A stretch of 64,000 bases of DNA, from contig DF236992.1 of the NCBI GenBank assembly GCA_000708835.1, positions 80,513 to 144,512 on the forward strand, in the 5' to 3' direction. Below, in pieces: positions 44,801 through 58,089 of the stretch. A model generated the notes under the pieces. That model did not search any database and had not been told where the DNA came from. It saw only the letters and a program-made list of their open reading frames with translations. How positions within the stretch are numbered: the stretch's first letter is position 1; the number at the start of each line of letters is the position of its first letter. The stretch comes from Klebsormidium nitens. Its lineage: Eukaryota; Streptophyta; Klebsormidiophyceae; Klebsormidiales; Klebsormidiaceae. Made by a program: the position numbers and the translations under genes.

Positions 44801-47800
44801 GAAGGGAAACCACCGCGATGAATTTCGAAGGGACATTACGGAATGAAGATACAGGGAGAGAAAAACACGGCTATGATACGGAGGGCAAATCACCGTGAGG
44901 AAGATTCGAAGGAAGATCACCGAAAGAGGGATACAGATCACGACCACGGCGATGAGGACCGAGGCAACCTGGTTCTTCGAACAGGGGGGGAATAATTTGG
45001 ACGTTGAAGCCTGTTCTAAAAGGAAGACGACCGGATGTACGTACAAAATCTACTCCGATCGCAAGTGGGCGACGCCAGCCGCTTGCAAGCTCACAGACTT
45101 CACCCAGGCATCGCCATGTTGCTTTACAAGGCACACCTTTCATTCGTTTCGTATTATCAAGCCTATTTCCTCCGCTTTGCCAGGATATGTAAAACCTCAG
45201 TCGAATTCCATTGAATGCTAGCTAGACCCATGTCAAGATCAATCGTCTAGGCCAAAGTGAGATGCTTGACAGCTGCTGACCTTGCCGCGAGCCTTCAGTT
45301 TGACGCCCACCGCCTGCCCCTTGCGTACAAGGATCTCGTCTACGTGGGAGTTGAGCAGTATCCGACCCCTGCACCAAAGTACCTCTCATTCAACACTTTC
45401 CGGCGAGACGAGGCCTGTCGCGAAAGTGGTAGCTAGCAACGCTTATTCGCAAGTACCAAGCGCCATCTCGTCAGTGCACAACGAGGATAACGCAACTGAC
45501 ACCCGGGAAACCACACACAGTCCTTGGGTAAACTGGACAAACCTTTCCGCATCTAACCAGGGAGCACAACCAATGCCGCACATCCGTCCAAGAGCATTAC
45601 GCATGCAAGATGACGGACCTACGGATCGAGGCGAGAGAAGGGGCGCAAAACAGAGGATGCATGTACAAAGAGTAAGTTTTTGAATGAGGCTGCTGCAGAA
45701 CTGCAGCACATCAAACCGCTAGCGAGAAGCAGAGTCAACGCGGATGCAACTTTTGCAAACTCTTCTTGGTCTCTGATTGCACGACAGCTGGCATCCTCAC
45801 CCGTGCTTCTTGAAGCCCCTCACGAGAGCGCTGATGATCGCCTCCCCTCCGCCGATTGGGTAGTCGATCGTGCCCTCCGGTCGATTCCGCTCGTAAAACA
45901 TGAAAGCCATTTCGGCGGTGATCGTGCTGCAGATTGGACGGCTGAATGAGCAAAAAATTGGCAGACTGCTCAGCAAAAAGCGTGAGCCCGCTATTTGTCC
46001 GAAGCCAATCCCTTCGTCTTGCTGATAAAGCCAGCCCTCTACATGAAAATACATGTTTTTAGCAAGCCAATCCTGCCCTCAGAAACGGTGGCTCTAGCTA
46101 CAAGGTCCTTGACAAAATCCGTACTCCAAATGACGCGGCTTCTATCGTTTGGACTTTCGTATCCCGTGCAGCGTCTTTGGCAACGTCGGTTCCGCACCCG
46201 AAGCAAAGTTCCAACTGTTTCACCAGTATGTTCGCTCACCAGTATGTTCGCTCAAGGATAAGTCGTGCTGATGCGAGGCGTTCCGAGGAGAACCCAAGCG
46301 GGCTTCTGAGGAGTCAAACAAAGTCCGTTGTACTGCACGGGCAAGGAGTAGAACGGCGACCTACCTCTTTGCGAGCATTCCGCTAAGGACGAAGCACTCC
46401 AAGTCTATGAGATTGCGAAGGAAAGGGTTCTTGACGCACTGCACAGGACATCAAGAGAGCTTAGTTCAACTGCCCCAGATCGAGGGCCTGAGCAACACAC
46501 TACGACAGCTGATGCAACACCACCGAGGCGAGCAAGGAAATACATGGAGTTATAGACATGTAACAACGTCCCGACAAACGTTCATTGTGGTGTGGACGAA
46601 TGATCACTGTGTGGTCGGCTTTCTTCGACAGAAAGCGAGTTTGTGCCCGAGGCACAGACCGTATACACACGATGACACAGGATTTCAATTCTACGCGGAC
46701 CTCTTCTTGCATGAAAAACCGCAGCTATTAGAAGCTCGCTTCGCGGCTGCACCGATTCGTGGACAGGAACCGCACGAAATAGGATGCGCACAAGCGGCCG
46801 CCATTGTTCTGCAAAGACCTGTTCTCACCTTGTCGACTACTTCGGAGAAGGGCCTCAGGAGCTTCGAAGAGGACGAGATGGTCGGCAGAAGGCCGGGCAC
46901 TGAAAACAAAAGAGACATCTAAACGTTGGGAGTGGTGATCCGACTGCAGACCCATCCTCTTTGAATCAACTCTTGCAAGTTTTCAACTAGATTGATCTTT
47001 GCATTTTGAAGGCGGCTGGATATGCACCTCGAACGAAACGATCGTTTGCAAGATGCGAAAGCGAAGCATTGCTGGCCGGCTGACGGGTGTCACAGTCGCA
47101 CGACTCAGCAATGCGAGTACCACTGCTAAATTAAGCTAGACGATTCCAATCAGCCTCGGGTCGGACGCTTTCCTCGAAAATCCTGCTTCTCCCGGCTCGA
47201 AACACGAGCAGGCTTGAGTCACCAAAAAGGACCATTTGATAGTTGCGTTTGGTTGTTGTCCGAATACAAAAGTCCCCACTTACGGCAGGCTCGAAGGGAA
47301 GCAGCTCACATTAAGAACGGATAGCGTCGGTTGAGCCATCGAGTTCGAACTTACGAAAGCGAGCGACTGATAGGGCAACCGCTGGGTCGCCCCTCATCGC
47401 CGCCGGCGGCAGTGCAGCAGAAGCCTTTGCCAACGGCTCTATGAGTTTCTGCAGAGAGCAAAGCTTTCTTCCATCTCATTTGAAACTTATTTTCTTGGAA
47501 ACGCCTGCTCACATGCGAGCTCAATGGCCAGCTGACCTTCTCAGAAGGAAGAGGACAGACTGCTTCGACTGAATCCTGGTCTCAAAGCTGTTCGGACCGA
47601 ACCCAGACGCAGGTCTTGTCGCAGATTATAAGACGCAACACCCGTTTCCCAGTGCGGACTGATTCTTCCAGGAGCGCTCCATCAGAACTCAGCCGAGACA
47701 TTCAAACGAGACAGCCGGCAACAATCGAGCTGCATCTGTCCGACATTGAGGCACCCGAAGGATTCGTTTAGTGCAGAAAATTCCACCTCTAGTTCCATCC

Positions 47801-49807
47801 ACTCTGCAAGAGCGTCCGGTCCCCCATACTTGAGAATCTCGTTACGGTACGCCTCCGCCTCGGCACGGAATGTATACTGCCCCTCTGGAAGGTAACCTAT
47901 CCACCTGCAGAATGGCAATACTCGGGGAATCAAAACTGCAGGCTTTACTCGAGCGGGTTGCTGTGGAGTGCTAGTCCTTGACAGCTGTCATCTCGCTTTC
48001 CCCACCTAAGATCTCAAGTGCGTGACTGACATCACCCAAAGCCAATCGAAGCTCTTGTCGACCTTCTGACTGGCATTGCATCTGTCACTCTCGTATCTTA
48101 CGCTGTTTTGGGGCTCAGTGGAAAGCTGGCACTCGCATAACTTTGCTCCGCACCGTTTGAAAACCCTGAAAGCAGCAAGTCGATAAATTGAAAGCAGAAA
48201 CCAATACAAGAGACATTCTATTACCAAATGAATCAGACCGGACAGACAGGGGCTCGCTTAGGAGATGAGACCCTCAATCAAAAGAACATGAACCAGAAGG
48301 ATAAGGCAAGACAAATAGCGGCTCACGTATCATAGGATACGCAGGGCACCTCCTCCCCCAGAACGTCGAGGACCTGTTTCAGGGGGTTGAGTGACTTGTC
48401 CATTGAGAGCCCCGCATGGAACGAGGGGCCCGAGTCGAAGTGGTACCCCTGCCGTTGGAACGAGTGCGCAGCTCCCCCTGCATCAGCATGAGGCAGTTTG
48501 AGAAGCGAAGAGTGTGCTTGGATATGGGATCACAGATATCAATGTGCGCTCCTGCTCCTGCCCAATTTGCCGAGCTCCCCAGGAGTGATGAAAAGAGCTC
48601 ATCAGGAGTCCAAGACTGAGCTGATTGTATAGGGAAGGCATCGACGATCAGAACTGTAGTGAAGCTACATGGAAAGACCACACTTTGCGCCGTTTCGCAA
48701 GGGGCCCGGGCGCCCTCAGCAACACTTCAGCTGAGTTGTGGCAATCACCCTTGGTGCAAACGTGCGGCTGGAATCTTTCTTTGAGCTGCTGACAGAGAGG
48801 GCTGTGCGAGATTGCTTGGGCCCTACTCACAGCCCCTGCCTTTGTACCACTTTGCGTTCTGGGGGAAATGTGAGAAGTAAAACCAAGACTTGTTAACATG
48901 CAACCACTTTAGGAACTGGTGGCAGTGACAATCAAGGGACACTGACCTGGAATGGAGTGGCTCTCACAAATGGTGACCCGCTGGCCATACTTTGCGAGCA
49001 ACGCTCCACAGCAGAGCCCTCCAATGCCTGCAATCGTGGAGGATGGGGACTTAATTGTGAACTTTGATGAACCGTGCAGTTTTATCTTTTGGTAAAGCGT
49101 CAACAGCCTCCCTTGCACCCATTGCTGCAATGACTGATCCTGAGTGAGGCATCTTGTTGATGTCGAATGCATGGCTTCAAAGTGTGATCTATCAAGTTAG
49201 GGTGCGACGCTTAGTGGTGCAATAGTCCTTGGCAAGCTACACAGGGAAGGTGTGTCTTGATTGCTTGAAGCGGCCCTGCCTTCCCTTGCCAACCAGCTGC
49301 TACATCCCAACTGCATGCTGGTTTCTGTTGAAATGAATGCAAGCTAAATGCAGGAAATGATTGCTGACCTGCTCCTATGATCACAACATCCGTCTCATGA
49401 CTTCGGCTGTCCTGGTTTTCACTTGGCTGATCTGGTGGGTGCGACTCTTTAATATCGCGCCGCGCATGTCTGTCTGAGCTAGGAGCAACTGGCTTTGGCG
49501 GAGTAAGTACAGCAATGGGACTTGTCAGAGCTTTGCTACACTGATCTGGCTTTTTGTACAAGTTCTTCTGATCAGCCAGGAAACTGTAACCACTGCTGTG
49601 GAAGGAGTGAAGTGAACCAAGATGAGAAGATGAGCTAACTTTGTGTGTGCATGAGACAGATCTATGTGTTTGATGGCCTAGGAACCTGCTCTGCCTGTGT
49701 ATTAAGCTGCGTGAACCACTAGGCCTTTGAGAGGCAAGAGTTTCAAGGAGAGCAAAGCCTTGCAAGCTGAGGTTAGTGCCCAGCCTGCAGGCACTTGATG
49801 CCACCAT
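41859..49807 (-). CDS. Plastid FAD-dependent carotenoid-isomerase-like oxidoreductase, 651 aa
   Basis: Fifteen minus-strand exons join in frame: 49807-49369, 49027-48947, 48477-48327, 47904-47787, 47448-47355, 46899-46829, 46438-46365, 45926-45801, 45368-45281, 44774-44646, 44104-44030, 43591-43452, 43018-42851, 42472-42361 and 41948-41859. The N-terminal 140 residues are Ser-rich and resemble a plastid transit peptide. The FAD-binding Rossmann motif VVIIGAGIGGLCCGALLAKYG spans the first junction. Further motifs: GYHFDSGPSFHAGLS, YLPEGQYTF, KLLRPFSEVVD, EGTIDYPIGGGEAII, ARKAVVSNASLWDT, SFLHLHLGID, PQGKHVVHAYT, GTPLTHERYLRRS, RGTYGPAIEAGK and the C-terminal CCGDSTMPGIGVPAVAASG. The match is to the plant/cyanobacterial family of Arabidopsis At1g57770, a relative of carotenoid isomerase CRTISO and CrtI desaturases. 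Its substrate is not established, so a role in carotenoid isomerisation is inference. Confidence 0.93.
46221..46252. repeat. Perfect 16-bp tandem duplication
   Basis: The 16 bases CACCAGTATGTTCGCT occur twice head to tail in an intron of the CRTISO-like gene, between the exons ending at 46365 and beginning at 45926. It looks recent because the copies are identical. Confidence 0.85.
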
Positions 49808-51364
49808 TATGCTAGCAGAAGATCTTCTGCATGAATATCGTTTTGCACGAAAGCAGCTGATCAGTCGTCAATGCTTTTCACAAGGATCTAACGGGCTGAA
49901 CCGCGAGTGAATAATGATCGTTATGGCTTCAAAGGTATTGAGCAGAGCAAAACTTTGGGGTCAATTCTTTGCTGATCCTGTGCTGAGATAACAAGGAACG
50001 TTCAGTGGCTGGACAATGAAGGTTGTGCTGAACACACCACTGCGCATACTACTGTAGCAGATAATACAAAGCAGGAGCCTTTCTCCTTTGAGATTGGATC
50101 GTCGATCAAGGTTGAAAGAAGCTCGAAAGAAAGGCGATCAGCTGCAGCTGGCATTCCTCAACTCGAACGCTTGAGCATGTCAGAAGTTTGGACTGAATGG
50201 AGGGAGCCAGCTCTCGACCAATGGTGTTGGAAGTCGTGGCAGCTGCTCAGGCCAGGTCAGCCAAAAAGTGCACAGTGTGTACGCATTGCATGGTCCTTTT
50301 CAGTCCCTTTTGAAGCGGTAGTGCAGTGTTGTACACTATACCTACAATTAGCAGATCATGGGCCGGTTACCGTTCGCAGTCGGTACATCATGATGCGTCA
50401 GGTAAAAGGTGTACCCGAGTGTGAATGGCGCGGTCCAAGGTGGCTTGCGTGGCACAAGAGAGACACCGAAGCCCTCTCGACAACAGCTTCTCAACCGTCC
50501 GATCAGCGCATGTGACGATAGCAAAGCTACACACCCTACTTCCACGTAGACAGCTTCATAACCGTCCGATTGTCCCGGGGTTCACGTGAGCTGGGTTAAC
50601 CGTCACGATTTGATGTAAGGGTACGTGCCCTAGCGCTGGCCCCTTCCGTATACGGTATGAGCCCGCTTCGATCGAGACCCCACACGCCGGTGTATACGTT
50701 GATACTACTAAGAGGAAGATTGCATGTGGCCGTCTAAGTGCACACTCCACTTTGCTGCCTCGTGACTTGAATACAACATCGGCATGTTGTCGTTAAATAA
50801 ATCGGCTGCTATTAAATCGCTGTTCGGTGCATGCATCCCTCATAACTAATCAAGAGCTTGCATTGACCGGACATCACCCGTGCCACCGCGCTGCTACTAT
50901 TATCCGTACATGTATGTTTCGACACAAATCGGATGCAAATTGTGCTGACTTTTGACATCTTTCTCCCTGGCGGATGCCTCCGACATCGTTGATCACTACT
51001 AGAAATATCTTGCATGTTTGTGACTTTCGAGACAGGGTCTCATTTCTGCCTGCTTCACATGTATAGGCGTTCGGAAGACGGGATTTTTACAACAGCGGCA
51101 GCCAAAGTTGGGCAGGGATCCTTTGAACTGAGTCCTCTAAGTGCAATTTTACATATGGCGACTGACTTCGTTTACCATTGCATCATGGGCATGCTACGAT
51201 CTTGTCCGCAATGAACGTCCATCAGACCTTCGACTACAATGAAGATCTTTGTCCCTCGCTCCGACAATAACAGGACCAATCAACCGCGCCTTGTGCAAAT
51301 ACATATTTACAGTCCTCGGGGAAAAGATTCGAGACGGGTTCGCTCAACTTCTTCCTGCAATACA
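49808..51364. other. Spacer between two minus-strand genes
   Basis: About 1.56 kb upstream of the CRTISO-like gene and downstream of the SEL1L3-like gene. No coding exon is supported. It should carry the CRTISO-like promoter on the left and the SEL1L3-like 3' untranslated region on the right. AT-richer sequence with GGTGCATGCATCC lies near 50827. Confidence 0.5.
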
Positions 51365-54300
51365 TTAACCGTCTGAGGCAGCGCGCCGGCCTCGTTGTCG
51401 CACCCACCTGAACCCCAAAGTGAACCCCAACGCAACGCACAGCCCGAGAAGAACCCACTCGTCCCGTGCGGCGTGGAAAACTTTCAGCAGAGCAGCGAAC
51501 GAGGCAGGCGACCGCTCAGCTAGTCCGTCGCCGTCCCCGTTAATCTCACCCACCCGACCTTCTGAATAGGGGGTCCCATTTGCACCAAGGTCAGCCCCCC
51601 GGAAAGCCGGCCCGTCCTCTTTTCCGCTCGCTTCCTCCCCCGGGCTGGAAGACGTCCTCCCCAGCGCCGTTTCACACAGCTTCCAAACAGCGTTCGACAC
51701 CGCTTCCAACCCGTCCCCAATCCAAAGGTGAAGAGCCCTAACCCACGTTTCTACGTCTATCCCGTAGTAATCTAGAAACGTGACCACCTTCAGCTTGGCA
51801 ACTGCCAGAGCGGCCGCCGCGACGGCCCCCTTGTTTGGGTGATCCCCCGACAATCGGTACAACCGTTCCGCCTCCGAAAGATTGCGGGATGCGCCGTGGG
51901 TACCCCGCTCGAGGAGGCACCCCAGGCTGAATTGGCCCTGCAACAGAGTGGAGATTTGTGCGTGAGGTCGTTAATGAGAACGGTAAACCATACTGGGCAG
52001 GTTGTGCGCATGACATCTACTTCTTTGGTCCACCTTTCACGAGCGATCTACGGCAGATGCGCCAATAGAGAGGGCGAGGAAGGAACATCTCCCTCTGCAC
52101 GGTTTGGCATAGAGTACAGGGAGCGAAAACGAGGGTCTTTCCTTGCCAGTACCGACACTTGAGGCGTTTTGCAACATGGCCGAACCGTCAAGGGGAGAAG
52201 ACGAAAGCTCAAGAGAATCAACACCGAGTGAAACACGGCAGTCTCCGGCTGATCGACCACGAAACACGCAACGGGTGTTTCTGAGGCTTGCTCAGGTCCT
52301 GGATGACCGAATATTGACACCCAATGCACGCGAGTTCGACACACAATACCCGCTTCCATTTGCATGCGAAGCCGTCTCACCTGGCCGTTCCCGAGCTCCC
52401 CCGCTGCTCGGTAATGCCCCGCCGCGTCCCCCCTCCCGCCACAGCCCCCCTCGTAGTACGCACAGTCCCCCAGTCTCACGTGCGCCCACCCCCGCAGATC
52501 CGCTCTCACCCCCCTCGAGCCCTCCCCATCCGGCCCCCCCTCTCCGACGATCCTCTCCAAATACACCGCCGCAGCGAGTCGTCCTTCGCCACGTGTCAGG
52601 CCCAGGTCCCCCGACCGCTTTTCCAGCAGCCAGGCGGCATTGCACAGCGCGGGGGGGTAGCCGAGCTCGGCTGCGCGCGCGTAGCTCGCGAGCGCGCCGC
52701 GCGCATCGCCGCTCAGAAAGGCGGAGAGGCCGGCCTGGAGGTGCGCGGCCCAGGGGCCCGTCTCGGACATGAGCCTGGGCGGAAGGAACGGAAGTGGACC
52801 TACGTGAGCCAGTCATTGAAAACCAAGCCGTCTTTGCTCATCCTGTTTGGTAACGTTCCATTGCATAGAAAGAGAAGGGTGGTTGCTTTAACCGAGGGAA
52901 AAAGTAGCACGGAGAACGGAACGGACGCCAGTCAGTGACTCGGGCTTTGGTGTCATCTCCTCTTCGCTCGGGAGCTGGCCTGCCACCAACTTCTTTCTAG
53001 TCCAAGAATCCGTCTTCTGTGTCACTCAAACATCACTACATGCCATGTGCATTTGGGTTTAGCAACTTAGGCCTTTCCTGTCGTCCATGAACTGCGTCAT
53101 TTTTTCCTCTCCTGGACGGCCAGTTCTCGTAACTCGATTTCGGAACCAGACCTAACATCTGAGAAGCGAGTCGACGCGGTCAAAATCTGTCCCATAAGCC
53201 TTATGCATACTCGTTCCTGAAAGAATATGTTTACAGTAAAGAAGCGCACCTGAACCAGTGCGCGGCTTGCCCGGGGTTCCGCTCCGTTCCGTAACCGGAA
53301 CTGGCCGCCAGCGCTGCATGGTGGGCGCTCGGCACGTGCCCTTGCAGCGCGCCCACACGGAAGTTGCGCCAGGCTGCCACGTCATCCCGGGGGATCCCCA
53401 GGCCAGCTCGCTGCATGGCGCCCATGTTGACCATAGCGTCCTGGGAGCCGAGGTCCGCGGCGCGTTTGAAGTATCTGTGATGAAGAAGAAGCTGGTTCAG
53501 AAGTTTCAGGGCCGTTGAAACAAGAACGCTTGGGGCTTGAAGTATTATTCATAGGAAAAACAGGAAATCAAAACCTTGAAAGCCGTTGCAACGAGAGCGT
53601 GATACGGAAAGTGAGATAAGAACGATTGTCGTGGCAACCTCGGAATTCTATGACAGACGTATGTACAAGGTATGTGGCAACAGAGGGACAGGTTTTGAAG
53701 GGTGTTCCCCCAACACCCAAACCGAAGTCGCAAAACAGATTCCGACAAGGAATACTGACGCTGGAGAAAGTCGCTTCATTGATTGCCCTGTCCTCGAAGG
53801 ACTTCGGATTTGGCCAGCGAGATTTGTGCCGGTTCCAACGCGTGGAGGAAAGCGCTCAAAACCGGCAATCTCCCTCGAGGAAGTCCCACAGAAGCGCTCG
53901 CAAACAGAGCACGACAAATCGCTGGAATCCCAATCTTTGCATGACGTTACCAGACTCGCGCGAACGCACTACTGAAGTCACGGCATCAAAGTGCTGGTGC
54001 CTTGAACCGGCTTGGAAATTTCGACGACAACAAAGCCCTTACTCATTTCAAAACCCTCGAAACATCTTCTACTCACTCGAACGCTTTGCTAAAGTTGGCT
54101 GTGGTCCCCCCCAGCCCGTGCATCGCGAAGAACCCCAGCCCGTTGAGCGCTTCGGCGTCGCCCTTCTCCGCCGCGTCCTCGTAGAACTCGCGCGCTTTCG
54201 ACGCGTTTTTGGCGACGCCCTCGCCCGCCAGCAGCATCTTGGCGAGCCCCACCGTCGCGTGGTGGTTGCCCCCGGCGTGTGCGCGCTCGAAGAAGCGCGC

Positions 54301-57300
54301 GGCGCGGGCGGGGTCGCGGGGCACGCCGTTCACGCCCCTGCAAGCGGGGACTCTGAGGGTTCAGGACGGGGCTCTCAAAGGTTCTAGTGGTCAATCCCCA
54401 CAGGAACATCGAGAAAGGACAAGGTTTTGAGAGCTAAAAGGGCTCGTTGTTTTGCGTGCTTTCATATATGACGGCTGCTGCTATAGTTGGGGCCTGAGTT
54501 GGAGACGCAGCCGCTGCAATCTACTTGAAGTCAGGGTTGGGTCCAATGCAGGGAAGGAACTTAATGCGAGGAGAATATCACTGCAACATACATCCCAAAC
54601 AGAGGGGATAAGGCGCCCGTGCCTGGCAGGCTCTGGATCCTAGAAGCGAGGAATCTGTGCTGGAGAAACGAGCAACTACGACACGCAAGTGACGTTACTC
54701 GGAGTCAAACAAAAACTGTCCTTTTGGTGACATGCTCGAAACGTCACGGTCCGCGTCGGCCGTCTTCTAGTATTCTCTGATCTTCCAAAAGCCGACCTTC
54801 ACAGTCACGTAGTTCCATAAAAGCTCGAAACAATCGAGCGGGCGACGCTCGGTGGCTGTGGGGAAGCTCTCTTTGACACCGCTCCGGGTGATTGGTCGTC
54901 TTCTTGCTTGAGTATTCTTTGCGCATGCGCTCGATATCTCATCTGTCCTGCTTGCCACAGAAGTCCTTGAAAGCCAACAAATACCATCCTGTCAAATCCG
55001 GTCACGGATCCAAACGATTGAACAAGTTCGAGGTGCGGGTACGAACCAGAGGTACCAGCGCCCGAGCTCCAGATTGGCCGCCCGGTGGCCTCTCCCGGCC
55101 ATGATCTGCAGCAGGTCCGCCCTATGGGTTCGCTCGTTAAGCCACCGGGGGAGGGCCCCGGTCAGGAGGCTGCCCTCCACCACCACGCGCTCGCCAGGGC
55201 GCTGCAAAAAGTGGTTAAAGATTTTTAACGCTTTTTCAGAAGTCGAGCCAAGTCAGACACCGTCTTTGGTTGCCGTAGTGGTTTGAGAGATGGTTTAGGC
55301 TGTCCTCAGAAGTCGAGCCAAGTCACAGGTTGCTGGATCGGGTAAGAGATGGTTCAGGCCTTGTCAGAAGTCGAGCCAAGTGCAGAGCGTCTTGTTGTCG
55401 TCTAAGCAGGGCCGGAAGTGATGAGATGCGGACCGGATTGATTGCAGAGGGGGCGGGCTGAGTGCGCAACAGTCCATCGCTATTGTTGGCATGAAACGAG
55501 GTGATACAGGAAACAACCTCGAGTCTGTAAAATCAATCCACTTTTGAACGCACAGCGTTTCTCATGAGACGATGACACAGACAGTGCGACCTTGAATGAC
55601 GGATACTGATGCAAAATATGGTTGAACCCGCGCAACGAGGAGTCTGATCTTGGGCTGAAAGAGCCCTTAGCTTACTACAAACAGACCCACTTCTCCGACA
55701 TGTTTCAACGGTATACTGTGCTCGAGTCGCTTGCAAGGAAGGAGCCCTTCACCCCTCTCTGCAGCCCTCGAATGACTGTTGCAGCACAGCTGGACAGCAC
55801 GAGTCACGGCACAGATGGAAAGAGCGGAACGATAGAGAAAAGAGTGAACTCTGTGGGGCGAAAGCAAAGGTAATGAATATAGGCGCATACCTGCCACGTT
55901 TGGACGGCTACCTCTGCTGCCTTCTCAAAGAAGAAGCGCGCGCTCTCGTTGCACTGGGGGACCCCCAGGCCGAACAGACTCCGGTACCCCAGGGCCGCAA
56001 ACGCCTCGTCCACGCCCGCCGCTGCCGCCCTCAAGAAATGGTACGTGACCTGCTGCTGCCAGGGCACGGCCGTTGTCCCGTTTCTAAACGCAGCCCCTTC
56101 TTGAACCCGACTAGTACGCCCTTCCATTTCTAAAGAGGAAGCTTCCCCAGAACTCTGCGCTCCCTCTAGTTTCGGGTCTTCGAAAGAATTCGCCCTCCCG
56201 ACTTCGACCGTCTTTTCCTCTGCCTCTGAAACTCGCCCCTCCAAAAAGGCTCCACTTGGAGCCGGACCCCCACCGACTGTTATCACCCGCTCCGAAAGGC
56301 CCCCGTCAACAGTCTGCAGGTTCCCTCCTAACTCAGACCCTCCTTTTGAAACTTGCTCAGACAGCAAGTCAAAAGCCGACCTGTCAACCTGTTTCCCAGA
56401 GTCTGCTGTGTGCCGTGCCATCGCGTAAGCCAGTTCCAAGTGTGCCAGCCCTAAACCCCCTTCTGCCGCATGCCGTAAGAGTTCCAGACCCTCCCTAACC
56501 CTCCTTAACCGGACGTCCGAACCCTCCGCTCGCATCCCCTCCTCAAGCGCTGCCCTTCCCGCATCGTACTGCTGCTTCGCAATCCTTGCCCGATACGCCT
56601 TCTCTCCTTCGGGGCTGCCAGTGTGAAGCGGCTCCGAGGTGCCAGGCTGGAGCCTTTTCGCACTTGTGGCGTCAACTCTGTCTTCGACTGCGTCAGGCAA
56701 ACTGCCTACAGAACCGTCCTTCGAAGTCTGCAAATCATCCCCTTCGGATAGAAGCTCCATTGCCAACAGAAACGGCCTCAGGAAGCGGACCGCTGTTTGG
56801 AAGGGACTCAGCCGCGCGATCGCCAAACGCGCAACTTCCTCAACGAAGTCCGAGTTTCGCCGGCCAATCGTCTCCACCACTTCATCGGAAGGCTTCGTCT
56901 CGGTGTGACCGAGCTCGTCAACGGGCTGCGCATTGGTTTGAAGAAGCTCCCAGAAACGCTGCGCCTCAGCTGACTCTACACTGTCCTCTTCTCCGCATTT
57001 ATACTCCCACTCGGCTGGCGCCGAAGCGTCACCAAAGACTGGCGAGTCAGGAGAAAAGTTCGGAAAAGGGCAGGTCGTTTCCTGCGCCGCAACTGGAACG
57101 GCATGGCAAGATTCTGCCAAAAGTTCCCCATTGCCAGCCTCCTGTGTTTTAAGGCTGTCTTCTGCCACCCCAAAACGCGCTCGGGCAAATGTGGGGGTGT
57201 CGGCGGCAGGAGGGCTCCCGGCAATTGCCCCCCTCCACACGAACCCCGCCTCTGCAACAATCCTTTCAGGGGGCTTCCACTCCGGTTTCGAACCCGGTCG

Positions 57301-58089
57301 CAAAACCCCCCGTGCATCCGCTTCTTCCCGCGCTAGATCCTCAAACCGCGGCAGGTTCGCAAACGCCTCTCGGCGCTCGTTCCCGATCTGTTCTCTGGTC
57401 AACTCGTAAGGAAACATTTTCAATCCCAAGACGAGTGCCGCGGCCCCGTCTGCGGAGTGATCTCTCCCCAGCGCAAACGGGCCCCCGTTGCCCAAGATGA
57501 CATCACTCCCGCTGAAGAGTGTCCCGTCCGGCTCCCCGTCCAGAAACAGGGTTAGCGTTCGATACCCGTCGCTGGTTAGCACGACGTGGCTCCACCTCAG
57601 GAGGGGCAGCTGGCTTGCTGACGTCGCCGAGATCTCGGGGCGGAAGAGGGTGGTCACTTTAAACAGAAGACGGCGGCTGTTTTTGAGCAGGCCCAGGGTG
57701 GGGGTCCGTTGGTTCGTGTTTGCCCCCCTGGAAAAAAGCGTCCGCACTGCCCCAGTGCTGTCTGCGGTGAGGAACACGCAGAGGGAGACGCTGAAGGCGG
57801 GGCTTGAAGGGGGCAGGCTGCTGTGGGGGAACAGAAGGCGAGAGGTGGGGCTTAGAGCGACGACCCCCTTGAGCAAAGTCACTGCATTCGGTTCTGGTGA
57901 AGGATTGAGGTTTCCCAGAAACTGGACTTCAACTCTCTTTACTGGCTTTGCTGGCAGACCGGAGGCATTAGTGACTGGCGGGAATTGCCAGGAGGGCCAA
58001 CGGCTCGTGTTGATTCTGTCAGCGCTTGCCTCCGGGAGATGAAAGAATGCTACTAGTACAAGGAGGAGGAACAAGCAAACCTTTCGCAT
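51365..58089 (-). CDS. SEL1L3-like: SEL1L3-like protein: lectin-like domain, Sel1 repeats, C-terminal membrane helix, 1268 aa
   Basis: Six exons join in frame: 58089-55891, 55201-55047, 54337-54077, 53474-53250, 52774-52381 and 51937-51365 (stop TAA). The chosen ATG begins a clear signal peptide, MRKVCLFLLLVLVAFFHLP, followed by EASA|D. ATGs at 58152 and 58272 are open in frame but would bury it. Residues about 95-240 look like a LamG/concanavalin-type beta sandwich (WSHVVLTSDGYRTLTLFLDG, FALGRDHSADG). A long Glu/Ser-rich region follows. From about residue 550 on there are Sel1 repeats, for example FLRAAAAGVDEAFAALGYRS with GLGVPQCNESARFFFEKAAE, GVPRDPARAARFFERAHAGG, and YFKRAADLGSQDAMVNMGAM. 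Near the end WVLLGLCVALGFTLGFRW is a membrane helix followed by a short basic cytosolic tail. The order of parts resembles human SEL1L3; SEL1L/HRD3 of ER-associated degradation shares the repeats but not the sandwich domain. A lumenal or surface role in the secretory pathway is inference. Confidence 0.85.
55236..55381. repeat. 18-bp word repeated three times
   Basis: TCAGAAGTCGAGCCAAGT occurs exactly at 55236, 55306 and 55364, and partly similar bases (GAGAGATGGTTTAGGC / AAGAGATGGTTCAGGC) lie between copies. The repeats are in intron 1 of the SEL1L3-like gene, close to the acceptor of the exon that begins at 55201. Spacings are 70 and 58 bases. Confidence 0.85.
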
